A DNA stretch of 64,000 bases, from the NCBI GenBank assembly GCA_900557275.1, contig USRX01000001.1:1-64000 (forward strand), written 5' to 3'. The notes under the pieces are model-generated. The model worked only from the letters and a program-made list of their open reading frames with translations, did no database searches and was not told the origin of the DNA. Each line of letters begins with the position of its first letter. The stretch's first letter is position 1. Made by a program: the position numbers and the translations under genes. This stretch comes from an uncultured Roseburia sp. (GTDB taxonomy: Bacteria; Bacillota_A; Clostridia; Lachnospirales; Lachnospiraceae). Shown here one piece after another: positions 1 through 7,445 of this stretch.

Positions 1-2
1 GC

Positions 3-239
3 GATTATGATCTGGTGCTTATGGATGTTCAGATGCCTGTAATGAACGGATATGAAGCCACTGAACAGATCCGTTCACTGGATGATCCGACACTGGCGGG
101 AATTACGATCCTTGCCATGACGGCCAATGCTTTTGAGGAAGACCGAAAGAAAGCGTTGGAATATGGTATGGATGGATTTTTATCCAAGCCAATTGTTATT
201 GAAGAATTAATCTGTACATTGCAAAATAACATGAGGTGA
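3..239 (+). CDS. C-terminal end of a receiver-domain protein, probably a hybrid sensor histidine kinase (partial)
   Basis: The reading frame is open from the first bases of the window, so the N-terminus lies upstream. The visible 79 residues are the second half of a response-regulator receiver domain. The phosphoacceptor Asp lies in LVLMDVQMPVMNGYEAT, the conserved Thr in ILAMTANAF and the conserved Lys in FLSKPI. The protein ends about 14 residues after that Lys, with no DNA-binding domain. A receiver at the extreme C-terminus is typical of hybrid histidine kinases, but a stand-alone CheY-like protein cannot be excluded without upstream sequence. The downstream gene is 244 bp away and looks unrelated. 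Confidence 0.85.
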   Translation, partial: DYDLVLMDVQMPVMNGYEATEQIRSLDDPTLAGITILAMTANAFEEDRKKALEYGMDGFLSKPIVIEELICTLQNNMR

Positions 240-483
240 GTCTGACTGGATTAAGGTAGTTTAAAGCAATACTTGATTTATTCAACTCTCAAACTTCCGT
301 GTAAAGTAGCTGGAGATTTTTCTAAGCACAGCTAAAAATTAGGCGCTTACTATATAAATGATAGCAGATCTGCAATTTCTGAATTTTCTATAAACAGCTA
401 TTATATACAAAACGGGTATGTTATACTTATCCGGTAGTTACGATGGAAAGTTTATAGAGAAGTTTTAGAAAGGCAATTTTTGT

Positions 484-1815
484 ATGCAGGAAAATAAGTC
501 TCAAAATACTGCGACAGAGCAACAAAACCGTACTGTCAGAACGGAGAAACAGACAGAAAAAAAGAAAGTCAATCTGGACATCCGTCCATATCTTGCAATC
601 GGTCTGACTGCTGTTCTGGTCGTAATGATTTGTATTGCGATTTTCTTCGTGGTATTTCGGTTTGATGGATTGTTTGCCGGTTTTCGGACGATCATACAGA
701 GTCTTCAGGCAATCATTATCGGAGGAATCGTGGCATATCTGCTGAATCCCATCATGAAATGGTGTGAGCAGTTTTTATTAAAAAGGAAAAAGTCAAAAGA
801 ACTGACGAAAAAGCAGCAGCAGAAGATCCGGGCAATATCCGTGGCATTTGCCATGGCAGTGTTTTTAACGATCATTGCGATTCTGATTCGTTTGCTGATA
901 CCACAGCTGATCGTCAGTATTGAAGATCTGGTCACAAGTATGGGTGATAAAGTCCAGAGCCTTATGGACTGGATCAACCGTTTCCTGAAACAGGACAGCC
1001 CTGCAGCCGGATATATGGATACTCTGATCAATGAGGCTTCTGCATATCTGGAGAAATGGCTGCGAAAAAATGTTATGGAACAGTCGGATTTTATCACGAA
1101 TATAACGACTGGCGTCTATAATGTGGTAAAAGTTGCTTTTAATGCGATTATCGGTCTGATCATATCCGTTTATGTACTGATGACCAAAGAAAAATTTATC
1201 GGTCAGGCAAAGAAGATTATCTATGCAATCTTCCGTCCTCGTTATGGAAATGTAGTTATGGAAGTGATTCGAAAAGCGGATGATGTATTTGGCGGATTTT
1301 TCATTGGAAAGATTATTGATGCTCTGATCATCGGATGTATCTGTTTTGTGGGACTGGCAATTTTGCGGATGCCATATGTGGCATTGATCAGTGTGATCGT
1401 AGGCGCGACCAATATCATTCCGTTCTTTGGTCCTTATATCGGAGCGATTCCGAGTTTTATTTTGATCTTCCTGGTAGACCCGATGAAGGGCGTGTATTTT
1501 ATCATTTTCATCCTCGTATTGCAGCAGGTGGATGGAAATGTGATCGAACCGAAGATTCTTGGAAATACGACTGGTCTGTCGCCGTTCTGGGTTGTTTTTG
1601 CGATCCTGTTGTTTGGCGGAAGTTTTGGCATTATCGGTTTGTTGTTTGGGGTGCCAATCTTTGCACTGATCTACTATGTCGTGAAACGCGTGGTGGAACA
1701 TATTTTAAAGAAACGGCGATTGCCGCAGGAAACAGAGCAATACATTGAGCTGGATGAGGTAGATGTCGTGACCAATCAGGTCAAAATGAAAGTTGATAAA
1801 CATAGCCTGAAATAA
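484..1815 (+). CDS. AI-2E family transporter (PerM/YdbI-like permease)
   Basis: A 443-residue integral membrane protein of the AI-2E/UPF0118 exporter family. After a polar N-terminus of about 35 residues come two hydrophobic helices, a long amphipathic stretch, then four to five further membrane helices. The family pattern near the C-terminus, GATNIIPFFGPYIGAIP followed by QQVDGNVIEPKILG, is present. Members are proposed to export small molecules, and some act as Na+/H+ antiporters; the substrate cannot be read from sequence. The start is ATG preceded by AGAAAGG about 10 nt upstream. It seems monocistronic, and a cobalamin riboswitch follows the stop codon. Confidence 0.88.
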   Translation: MQENKSQNTATEQQNRTVRTEKQTEKKKVNLDIRPYLAIGLTAVLVVMICIAIFFVVFRFDGLFAGFRTIIQSLQAIIIGGIVAYLLNPIMKWCEQFLLKRKKSKELTKKQQQKIRAISVAFAMAVFLTIIAILIRLLIPQLIVSIEDLVTSMGDKVQSLMDWINRFLKQDSPAAGYMDTLINEASAYLEKWLRKNVMEQSDFITNITTGVYNVVKVAFNAIIGLIISVYVLMTKEKFIGQAKKIIYAIFRPRYGNVVMEVIRKADDVFGGFFIGKIIDALIIGCICFVGLAILRMPYVALISVIVGATNIIPFFGPYIGAIPSFILIFLVDPMKGVYFIIFILVLQQVDGNVIEPKILGNTTGLSPFWVVFAILLFGGSFGIIGLLFGVPIFALIYYVVKRVVEHILKKRRLPQETEQYIELDEVDVVTNQVKMKVDKHSLK

Positions 1816-1833
1816 TATAACAATAGAATATAA

Positions 1834-1937
1834 TTCTTGCCTCTCTGTTAGAACAGAATGCGGAATCGGGTGCAATTCCCGGCGAGTCGGTCACTGTGAA
1901 GCCAGCTATTGGATGAGTCAGATACGCAGGGCAAGAA
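1834..1937 (+). promoter_or_regulatory. Cobalamin riboswitch
   Basis: The outer stem is closed by TTCTTGCC at 1834-1841 and GGCAAGAA at 1930-1937. Inside is the B12-box-like core: GGGTGCAATTCCCG, then GTCACTGTGA and GAGTCAGATACG in the family order. It begins 19 nt after the stop codon of the AI-2E gene. No intact cobalamin transport or synthesis gene follows; only a short reading-frame remnant and a hairpin do. The riboswitch call rests on the conserved core and outer stem; I could not fold it or score it. Confidence 0.8.
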
Positions 1938-2013
1938 AATACTTCTGCCGGAAGAAGAACAGTGGAACAAACTGAAACTGATCAAAGAGATTGCAGAAGA
2001 AGTCTGGGGATAA
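1918..2013 (+). pseudogene. Remnant of a reading frame behind the cobalamin riboswitch
   Basis: The frame that ends at the TAA at 2011-2013 reads through the riboswitch 3' end and gives a plausible helical C-terminus (LLPEEEQWNKLKLIKEIAEE, then VWG). There is no start codon or ribosome binding site for it. The simplest explanation is that a riboswitch-controlled gene has been deleted, leaving only the last 20 to 25 codons. I do not recognise the parent family. Confidence 0.35.
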
Positions 2014-2034
2014 AAAGCAGATTTTGAAAATTTG

Positions 2035-2128
2035 AAAAAGCCTTCTGATACAGAAGTGTTTGAGAACTTTTATGCTGGTTGAACAGTATAAAGTGAGGTT
2101 TTTGAACAGTGTATCAGAAGGCTTTTTT
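2035..2128 (+). terminator. Long-loop hairpin with T-run, probable terminator
   Basis: AAGCCTTCTGATACA (2038-2052) pairs perfectly with TGTATCAGAAGGCTT (2110-2124). Three extra A-T pairs extend the base and a T-run follows. The loop is 57 nt, unusually long for an intrinsic terminator. It may end the riboswitch transcript, or be a small structured RNA or a miniature inverted-repeat element. Confidence 0.55.
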
Positions 2129-2212
2129 GTTTAAGGTTGTGCAGTAGTAGCTTTAATGCTAAGATAACTTCAAAGATAAGATAGACAGCAAAGAGACGGA
2201 CAAAAAATAAAA

Positions 2213-2231
2213 AGGAGGACCGTCGATGTAA
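2213..2231 (+). other. Consensus ribosome binding site followed by a start-stop ATGTAA
   Basis: A perfect AGGAGG (2213-2218) sits 7 nt before ATG (2226-2228), which is directly followed by TAA (2229-2231). It lies 65 bp upstream of recQ. It could be the relic of a gene start or a minimal open reading frame that makes ribosomes stall. Nothing else in the sequence separates these readings. Confidence 0.4.
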
Positions 2232-2295
2232 AAAAGAATTGATTGATATATAGTGTCATATAGAAAAATTTGGTATTTGGCGAGGAGAAACAAAT

Positions 2296-4254
2296 TTGAA
2301 TTTAGAAGAAACATTAAAACATTATTTTGGATATGACAGTCTGCGACCGGGGCAGCAGGAACTGATCGAGGGAATTTTACAAAAGAAGGATGTACTGGGG
2401 ATTATGCCCACCGGTGCGGGAAAGTCTTTATGTTACCAGCTTCCGGCATTGATGCTGAAAGGGATTACTATCGTCATTTCACCGCTGATCTCGCTGATGT
2501 CAGATCAGGTCAAGGCGTTAAATCAGGCCGGTGTGCACGCTGCTTATATCAACAGTTCCCTGACAGAGAATCAGATACAGATGGCATTATCCTATGCCGC
2601 ACAGGGACGATACAAGATCATTTATGTGGCGCCGGAACGGTTGAATACAATGCGGTTTCTTGATTTTGCATGCGATGCGCAGATTTCTATGGTCACAGTG
2701 GATGAGGCGCATTGTATTTCCCAATGGGGACAGGATTTCCGACCAAGCTATCTGGAAATCGCAGAATTTCTGGCAAAATTGCCGACGCGCCCGGTGGTCA
2801 GCGCATTTACTGCAACCGCAACTGAGAGGGTTAAAGCGGATATTGTCCGCAGTCTGCATTTACAAAATCCGGTAACGGTAGTCACGGGATTTGACCGACC
2901 GAACCTGTTTTTTCGAGTGGTTACCCGGAAAGGCGGAAAAGAGACGGATAACAGTGTGTTGAACTATGTGAAACACCACGAAGAGGAAAGTGGGATCATT
3001 TATTGTGCCACAAAAAAGAATGTGGATAAGGTGTATGAACTTTTACAGCAGTATGGAATTTCTGCCGGGCGGTATCATGCAGGATTGTCTGCTGAAGAAC
3101 GGAAAAAGAATCAGGATGATTTTACATATGACCGCATCCGTGTCATGGTCGCTACCAATGCCTTTGGAATGGGAATCGACAAATCCAATGTACGGTATGT
3201 CTTGCATTACAATATGCCGCAAAGCCTGGAATATTATTATCAGGAAGCAGGACGTGCCGGCCGGGACGGTGAGGAAGCGGAGTGTGTGCTGTATTTTTCC
3301 AAACAGGATATCATGATCAATAAGTGGTTGTTACAGAACAAGACAACAGCAGCAGGGGCGGATACGGATGATATTGCCATGCGTGCCAATGATCAGAGAA
3401 AATTAAACCAGATGATCCAGTACTGTGAGACGGAGCAGTGTCTGCGGCAGTTTATATTGTCTTATTTTGGAGATGATACACCTTGTGAATGTGACAAATG
3501 CAGCAACTGTGTAGTTGTCGAAGAGGAGGCCGAGGAAAATCTTGTACTTACGGGTAAGGAGAAGAAGAAAGCATTGCAGCTGGCTGATCTGACTCCGGAA
3601 GGACAGGAACTGTTTGAACTGCTTCGACTAAAGCGAGCGGAGCTTGCTGCGGAGAAACGTGTGCCGCCATATATTATCTGTTCGGATAAGACGCTGAAAG
3701 ATATGTGTGGGAAATGTCCGACGGATGAACAGCAGATGACCGCTGTCTATGGAATGGGCGCTCAGAAGGTAAAAAGTTACGGAGAGAAATTTGCAGAGAT
3801 TATCGTTTCTTTTTTGAAAGACCATGGCGGGGAAACTACCGTTGGAGAAACTGCATTGGTAGAGATGGAGACCGAAGCACCAAAAAGAAAAAAGAAACTG
3901 CCGTTTTATATCACACCGGAGAAACTGGATGAGATAGAGCTGACCGATTCCTGTATGCTTTCAGAACTGACAGGACAGATTAACGAACTTTGTGAAGAAA
4001 AGGATCGAAAGAAACTGACAGCGGCATTTGTAAACGATCTTCTGATACAAAACGGATATTTAAAAGAAGAGGAAGAAAACGGGGATAAGGTAAAACGTGT
4101 TACTGAAAAAGGAAGCGATGTTGGAATCAGAGAAGAGCGTCGTCAGTTGAAAAGAGGCGGTACATACTATGCGCTGACCCATACAAGGGAGAGTCAGCAG
4201 ATGATTTTGAAATTGCTGAAAGAGCATTTTATAAGTATGTCGATGGAATCATAA
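2296..4254 (+). CDS. recQ: ATP-dependent DNA helicase RecQ
   Basis: A 652-residue superfamily 2 helicase that unwinds 3'-5' in recombination and repair. Visible motifs in order: RPGQQELIEG (motif 0), MPTGAGKSLCYQ (Walker A), VDEAHCISQWGQDFRP (DEAH box and aromatic-rich loop), SAFTATAT (motif III) and the QEAGRAGRDG motif VI. The RecQ zinc cluster CLRQF...CECDKCSNC follows, then an HRDC-like domain near residues 435-515 and a basic C-terminal extension of about 110 residues. The start is TTG at 2296, supported by GAGGAGA 9 nt upstream; no better ATG lies in frame nearby. It appears monocistronic. Confidence 0.95.
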   Translation: MNLEETLKHYFGYDSLRPGQQELIEGILQKKDVLGIMPTGAGKSLCYQLPALMLKGITIVISPLISLMSDQVKALNQAGVHAAYINSSLTENQIQMALSYAAQGRYKIIYVAPERLNTMRFLDFACDAQISMVTVDEAHCISQWGQDFRPSYLEIAEFLAKLPTRPVVSAFTATATERVKADIVRSLHLQNPVTVVTGFDRPNLFFRVVTRKGGKETDNSVLNYVKHHEEESGIIYCATKKNVDKVYELLQQYGISAGRYHAGLSAEERKKNQDDFTYDRIRVMVATNAFGMGIDKSNVRYVLHYNMPQSLEYYYQEAGRAGRDGEEAECVLYFSKQDIMINKWLLQNKTTAAGADTDDIAMRANDQRKLNQMIQYCETEQCLRQFILSYFGDDTPCECDKCSNCVVVEEEAEENLVLTGKEKKKALQLADLTPEGQELFELLRLKRAELAAEKRVPPYIICSDKTLKDMCGKCPTDEQQMTAVYGMGAQKVKSYGEKFAEIIVSFLKDHGGETTVGETALVEMETEAPKRKKKLPFYITPEKLDEIELTDSCMLSELTGQINELCEEKDRKKLTAAFVNDLLIQNGYLKEEEENGDKVKRVTEKGSDVGIREERRQLKRGGTYYALTHTRESQQMILKLLKEHFISMSMES

Positions 4255-4383
4255 AAAGATTCCTATAGCACAAAAGGCGATGTATCAGGGGCTTCATCAC
4301 AAAAAACAACAAAAATTTCGAAAAACTGTTGACAGACAGACATGTATATAGTATAGTATTTGAGGTCGGCAGGTTGCCGGTAA

Positions 4384-4455
4384 GCTGATGTGGCTCAGAG
4401 GTAGAGCACTTCCTTGGTAAGGAAGGGGTCACGGGTTCAATTCCCGTCATCAGCT
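4384..4455 (+). tRNA. tRNA-Thr (anticodon GGT)
   Basis: A complete 72-nt cloverleaf: acceptor stem GCTGATG/CATCAGC, D-arm GCTCAGAGGTAGAGC, anticodon stem CTTCC/GGAAG enclosing loop TTGGTAA (anticodon GGT) and T-arm CGGGTTCAATTCCCG. The CCA end is not encoded. A T-run immediately follows and may end the transcript. Confidence 0.95.
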
Positions 4456-4774
4456 TTTTTTGTGCCCTATTTTCAAGGGTTTCCGGGTTTCACTTTGATT
4501 AACTTAATCAAAAACTTTATCATGCATACTCAAAATATTTGACATCCGAAATAATTAAACTATATGAAATTATGCTTTTATCGGTATATTCTTTTCCGTG
4601 TTATCTTAGAATCTTTCCAATAAGAATTAAACCTGATAATATTGTTTCTATGTTCAACACTACGTTATTTGACTCTATGATAATATTTCACTTGCAATTA
4701 TCTGATCTTGTGGTAGAATAATAGTCAGATAGAATGATTGATGTGTAATATAGCATTGAGCATGGTTACACACG
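4456..4774. other. Gene-free stretch after tRNA-Thr
   Basis: AT-rich intergenic DNA. I see no convincing coding region, no ribosome binding site with a long frame, and no RNA gene here. Confidence 0.5.
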
Positions 4775-4808
4775 AAAACCCCGATAGCTGCGAACTGTCG
4801 GGGTTTTT
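4775..4808. terminator. Bidirectional intrinsic terminator
   Basis: AAAACCCCGATAG pairs with CTGTCGGGGTTTT (13 pairs, one G-T) around a 7-nt loop, with A- and T-runs outside. It can end transcripts from the left and from the recombinase fragment on the minus strand. Confidence 0.85.
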
Positions 4809-4818
4809 ATATCTATGC

Positions 4819-5022
4819 TTATTTCATCAATTCTTTATCTTTCAGTAATTTATCTAATGTCGGTCGGCTTATTTCTAATTCCTTTGCAAGTTGTGTTTTG
4901 CTGATAATACGTTTCATGTATTGGTTATAACGTTCTTGAAACTTCTGGTCGTCTATCCGTTTAACCTGTCTACCTTTGTATTTTCCGGCACGTTTGGCAA
5001 GCCCATGTTGTTCTATGGACAT
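4819..5022 (-). pseudogene. Truncated serine recombinase (resolvase/invertase), C-terminal remnant
   Basis: Sixty-seven residues resembling the end of a Hin/Tn3-type serine recombinase: the linker KRAGKYKGRQVK, then a helix-turn-helix containing AKELEISRPTLDKLLK. The whole catalytic domain, including the active-site serine, is missing. In frame just upstream of the first ATG is a TAA, and no ribosome binding site is seen. I read it as a decayed remnant of a mobile element or invertase gene rather than a functional gene. Confidence 0.7.
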
Positions 5023-5065
5023 GTCTGAGAATTAATATTTATATAATGAAAATAGTATGACAATA

Positions 5066-5980
5066 TTATAGTAATTGTTTATTTTTCAGATACAAAACCT
5101 CACTCAATATCACAATGGCACTTACCCCAATTACAATAAAATACCCCCAGGAGGATTCAATCTCCGGCATATGTTCGAAGTTCATGCCATACCAGCCTGT
5201 GATCACGGTAAGAGGCAGGAAGATTGTGGTAATGATCGTCAGAAACTGTGTGGTCTTATTTTGCACATGATCCAGTTCAGTCTGGTAGACTTCCCGAAGC
5301 GTCTGACAGTATTCGATGAATTGCTGAGACATTTCTTTTAAACGGTCAACACGGTCTGAAAATTGTTGGAAATAGGTCAGCTGTTCCGGGTCGAAATAAT
5401 TTTTCTCATTTGTTTCCAGAACCTTGGCCATGTCTGACAGCTGTTCATAATAATAGCGTATTTTTCCCAGTTCTCTGCGGATCTTCAAAAGCCGTGGGAG
5501 AATATTGTCCAGCTTCCCTTTTAAGGCATTTTCTTCCATAGAAAACAGACGGCTTTCATAGGATTCCAGAATATCCAGATCCTGCTCCAGAAAACCAGAT
5601 AAAAAATGATATAAAAACAACTCCAGTGTCATAGGCTGTTTTCGATGCCTCTGGATAATCTTCCCGATGATTTCCTGAGAATGTGTTCCATCATCAATGA
5701 TTGCAATTACACCTTCTCGGATGTAGTAAAAAAGTTTGCTTGGTTTTACGGAACTGTGGGAAAAAGCAGGGGTTGCGATACTGCCAAAAAGGTATTTCCC
5801 CCAATTTTCTGCTTTGCAATGATAGATGCTGTTGTGTTCAAAGCCGGTATAGTCCGGAAATCCGAGACGTTTTTTCTGTGCTTCCCATTCTTCGGTGGAA
5901 AACAGGGCAGCAAAAGCATGATAATCGGTCTGTTCGATGGAATCTAACCGTTCCAGGGTTGGAGATAGCTGATAATACAT
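5066..5980 (-). CDS. CorA-like divalent cation transporter
   Basis: A 304-residue member of the CorA metal ion transporter family. A cytoplasmic alpha/beta N-terminal domain is followed by long helices (about residues 140-235). Two membrane segments follow near the C-terminus, the first ending in the family signature YGMNF. It would move Mg2+, Co2+ or a similar ion across the cytoplasmic membrane. Some family members are exporters, so direction and ion are not certain. The start codon is preceded by ACGGAG about 9 nt upstream. The gene stands alone, divergent from a LysR gene. Confidence 0.9.
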   Translation of the reverse strand: MYYQLSPTLERLDSIEQTDYHAFAALFSTEEWEAQKKRLGFPDYTGFEHNSIYHCKAENWGKYLFGSIATPAFSHSSVKPSKLFYYIREGVIAIIDDGTHSQEIIGKIIQRHRKQPMTLELFLYHFLSGFLEQDLDILESYESRLFSMEENALKGKLDNILPRLLKIRRELGKIRYYYEQLSDMAKVLETNEKNYFDPEQLTYFQQFSDRVDRLKEMSQQFIEYCQTLREVYQTELDHVQNKTTQFLTIITTIFLPLTVITGWYGMNFEHMPEIESSWGYFIVIGVSAIVILSEVLYLKNKQLL

Positions 5981-6180
5981 AATGTCATACTCCGTTCGGT
6001 ATTTAAAAAGTTGCTGTTATTATGTGAGGAGCGAATGGAAACTATACATATATTTAGTTTAAATGCATTATGCGTTGGAATTAAATTGGATGATGTTTTT
6101 TAATTAAATTACAATATGCTGATACCTAAATTATCTTTTATGTTGTATTATAAAATAAGAAACAGTTGCCGTTTGTGATA

Positions 6181-6227
6181 ATATGTACTCTCGGAATTTT
6201 CTAAATGAAGATTCCGAGAGTACATAT
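6181..6227. repeat. 17-bp perfect inverted repeat
   Basis: ATATGTACTCTCGGAAT (6181-6197) and ATTCCGAGAGTACATAT (6211-6227) form a perfect 17-bp stem with a 13-nt loop. It has no T-run, so it is not a standard terminator. It lies in the 425-bp region between the divergent CorA-like and LysR genes. Its outer ATGTAC/GTACAT ends are shared with the hairpin at 18014-18071. Confidence 0.75.
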
Positions 6228-6405
6228 AATGGTATTTGGAGGAAAAAGAAGCGGCAGGCATGATGTTTTACAATCTATAGATATATTTTGAGGTAGAAGA
6301 GAGCTATCCAATATGATAGATAATATAAAGGAACTATAAATAATCAGTTCTGCTTTATTATGAAATAAAAATTCAGAATCAGAAAAAGGAAGACAGGTAA
6401 ATACG

Positions 6406-7293
6406 ATGAATGATTTACAGATAGATTATTTTCTGGCAGCCGCCAGAAATCTGAGCTTTTCCGGTGCTGCACAGGAGTTATATGTGTCGCAGCCGGCGGT
6501 CAGCCGTCAGGTGCAGACATTGGAGGAAGAGTTGGGATGTCCGTTGTTTGTGAGGATGAACAAAGGAATCTCCCTGACACAAAACGGAGAGATGTTTTAT
6601 CATTTTTTTGAAAATTACAGAATGCAGCTGCAGGATCTGAAGATGCGTGCCAGATTATCGCTGGAAAATAAAAATCGTGTGATTCATCTGGGAATCATGA
6701 CAGATTCGGATATTTCCCAGATACTGGCGCCAGTGTTGACAGAATTTCGTCAGAAATATGAAGATGTGAAGATTGAGGTCAACAGTTATGAGCCGGGCCA
6801 GGCATTGCGGGCGCTAAAAGCGGATCAGGAAGATCTGGTTCTTACGATCGAACCTAAAATTTTACAATCGGAAGGCATTGAATCAGAAGTTATTACAAAT
6901 ATCCGCCGGGTACTGATGTACCATCGCAGTCAGGAGAAAACGGTGGGAGCACATCCCGTACCAGAAGATTTTCGGGATCAGGAATTTCTGACCATCTCGG
7001 ATGGAGATTTTGATTATGTCAATGATATGATTAAAAGTTTTTGTAAACCATACGGATTTGTGCCGAAAGTCCAGAGTGTGCGGAGTACCGATGCCATGGT
7101 GCTTGGCGTGCAGTGCAATCTTGGGGTGGCAATCTCGGATATCTGGTGCCGGGCACTTCATAATGAAGATTTCGGATATATTCCGCTGGATACCTATCAT
7201 CCGGTCAGCCTTGTGTGGAAACAGGGGGCCGATGAGACGGTGCTTGATTTTATTGAGCTGATGCGTAAGCATATCAGAGGGGAGTACCAGTAG
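6406..7293 (+). CDS. LysR family transcriptional regulator
   Basis: A 295-residue LysR-type regulator. The N-terminal winged helix-turn-helix (FSGAAQELYVSQPAVSRQVQ, about residues 18-37) is followed by a linker helix. A periplasmic-binding-protein-like effector domain begins at about residue 88. The start ATG has AAAGGAAG upstream. The LVIVD-repeat protein and bsdC lie nearby, but the strong terminator after this gene and the opposite orientation of the next gene make it a separate unit. Target and effector are unknown; phenolic acid genes are possible targets by location only. Confidence 0.93.
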   Translation: MNDLQIDYFLAAARNLSFSGAAQELYVSQPAVSRQVQTLEEELGCPLFVRMNKGISLTQNGEMFYHFFENYRMQLQDLKMRARLSLENKNRVIHLGIMTDSDISQILAPVLTEFRQKYEDVKIEVNSYEPGQALRALKADQEDLVLTIEPKILQSEGIESEVITNIRRVLMYHRSQEKTVGAHPVPEDFRDQEFLTISDGDFDYVNDMIKSFCKPYGFVPKVQSVRSTDAMVLGVQCNLGVAISDIWCRALHNEDFGYIPLDTYHPVSLVWKQGADETVLDFIELMRKHIRGEYQ

Positions 7294-7372
7294 AAAAGGA
7301 GTTTTCTGGATTTTATTTATGAATATTGTGCTTTAATATAAAAAATTTATCGGAGAAAAAGTTGAAAATTAT

Positions 7373-7424
7373 AAAAAGCTGCCAGATACATCGTTTCATA
7401 AAACGTATGTCTGACAGCTTTTTT
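7373..7424. terminator. Bidirectional intrinsic terminator
   Basis: AAAAAGCTG and CAGCTTTTT form the base of a stem that continues through CCAGATACA/TGTCTGA, with T-runs on both strands. It separates the LysR gene from the convergent LVIVD-repeat gene. Confidence 0.85.
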
Positions 7425-7445
7425 ATAAAGTAAGGTCAGTTCAGC

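Noticed and set aside
865..1701. Long open frame on the minus strand inside the AI-2E transporter gene
   Set aside because: It is antisense to a clear membrane protein gene, has a His/Gln/Asp-rich composition typical of an antisense frame, and has no ribosome binding site.
4539..4721. A 60-codon frame after tRNA-Thr
   Set aside because: No ribosome binding site, very AT-rich, and no similarity that I can recognise.
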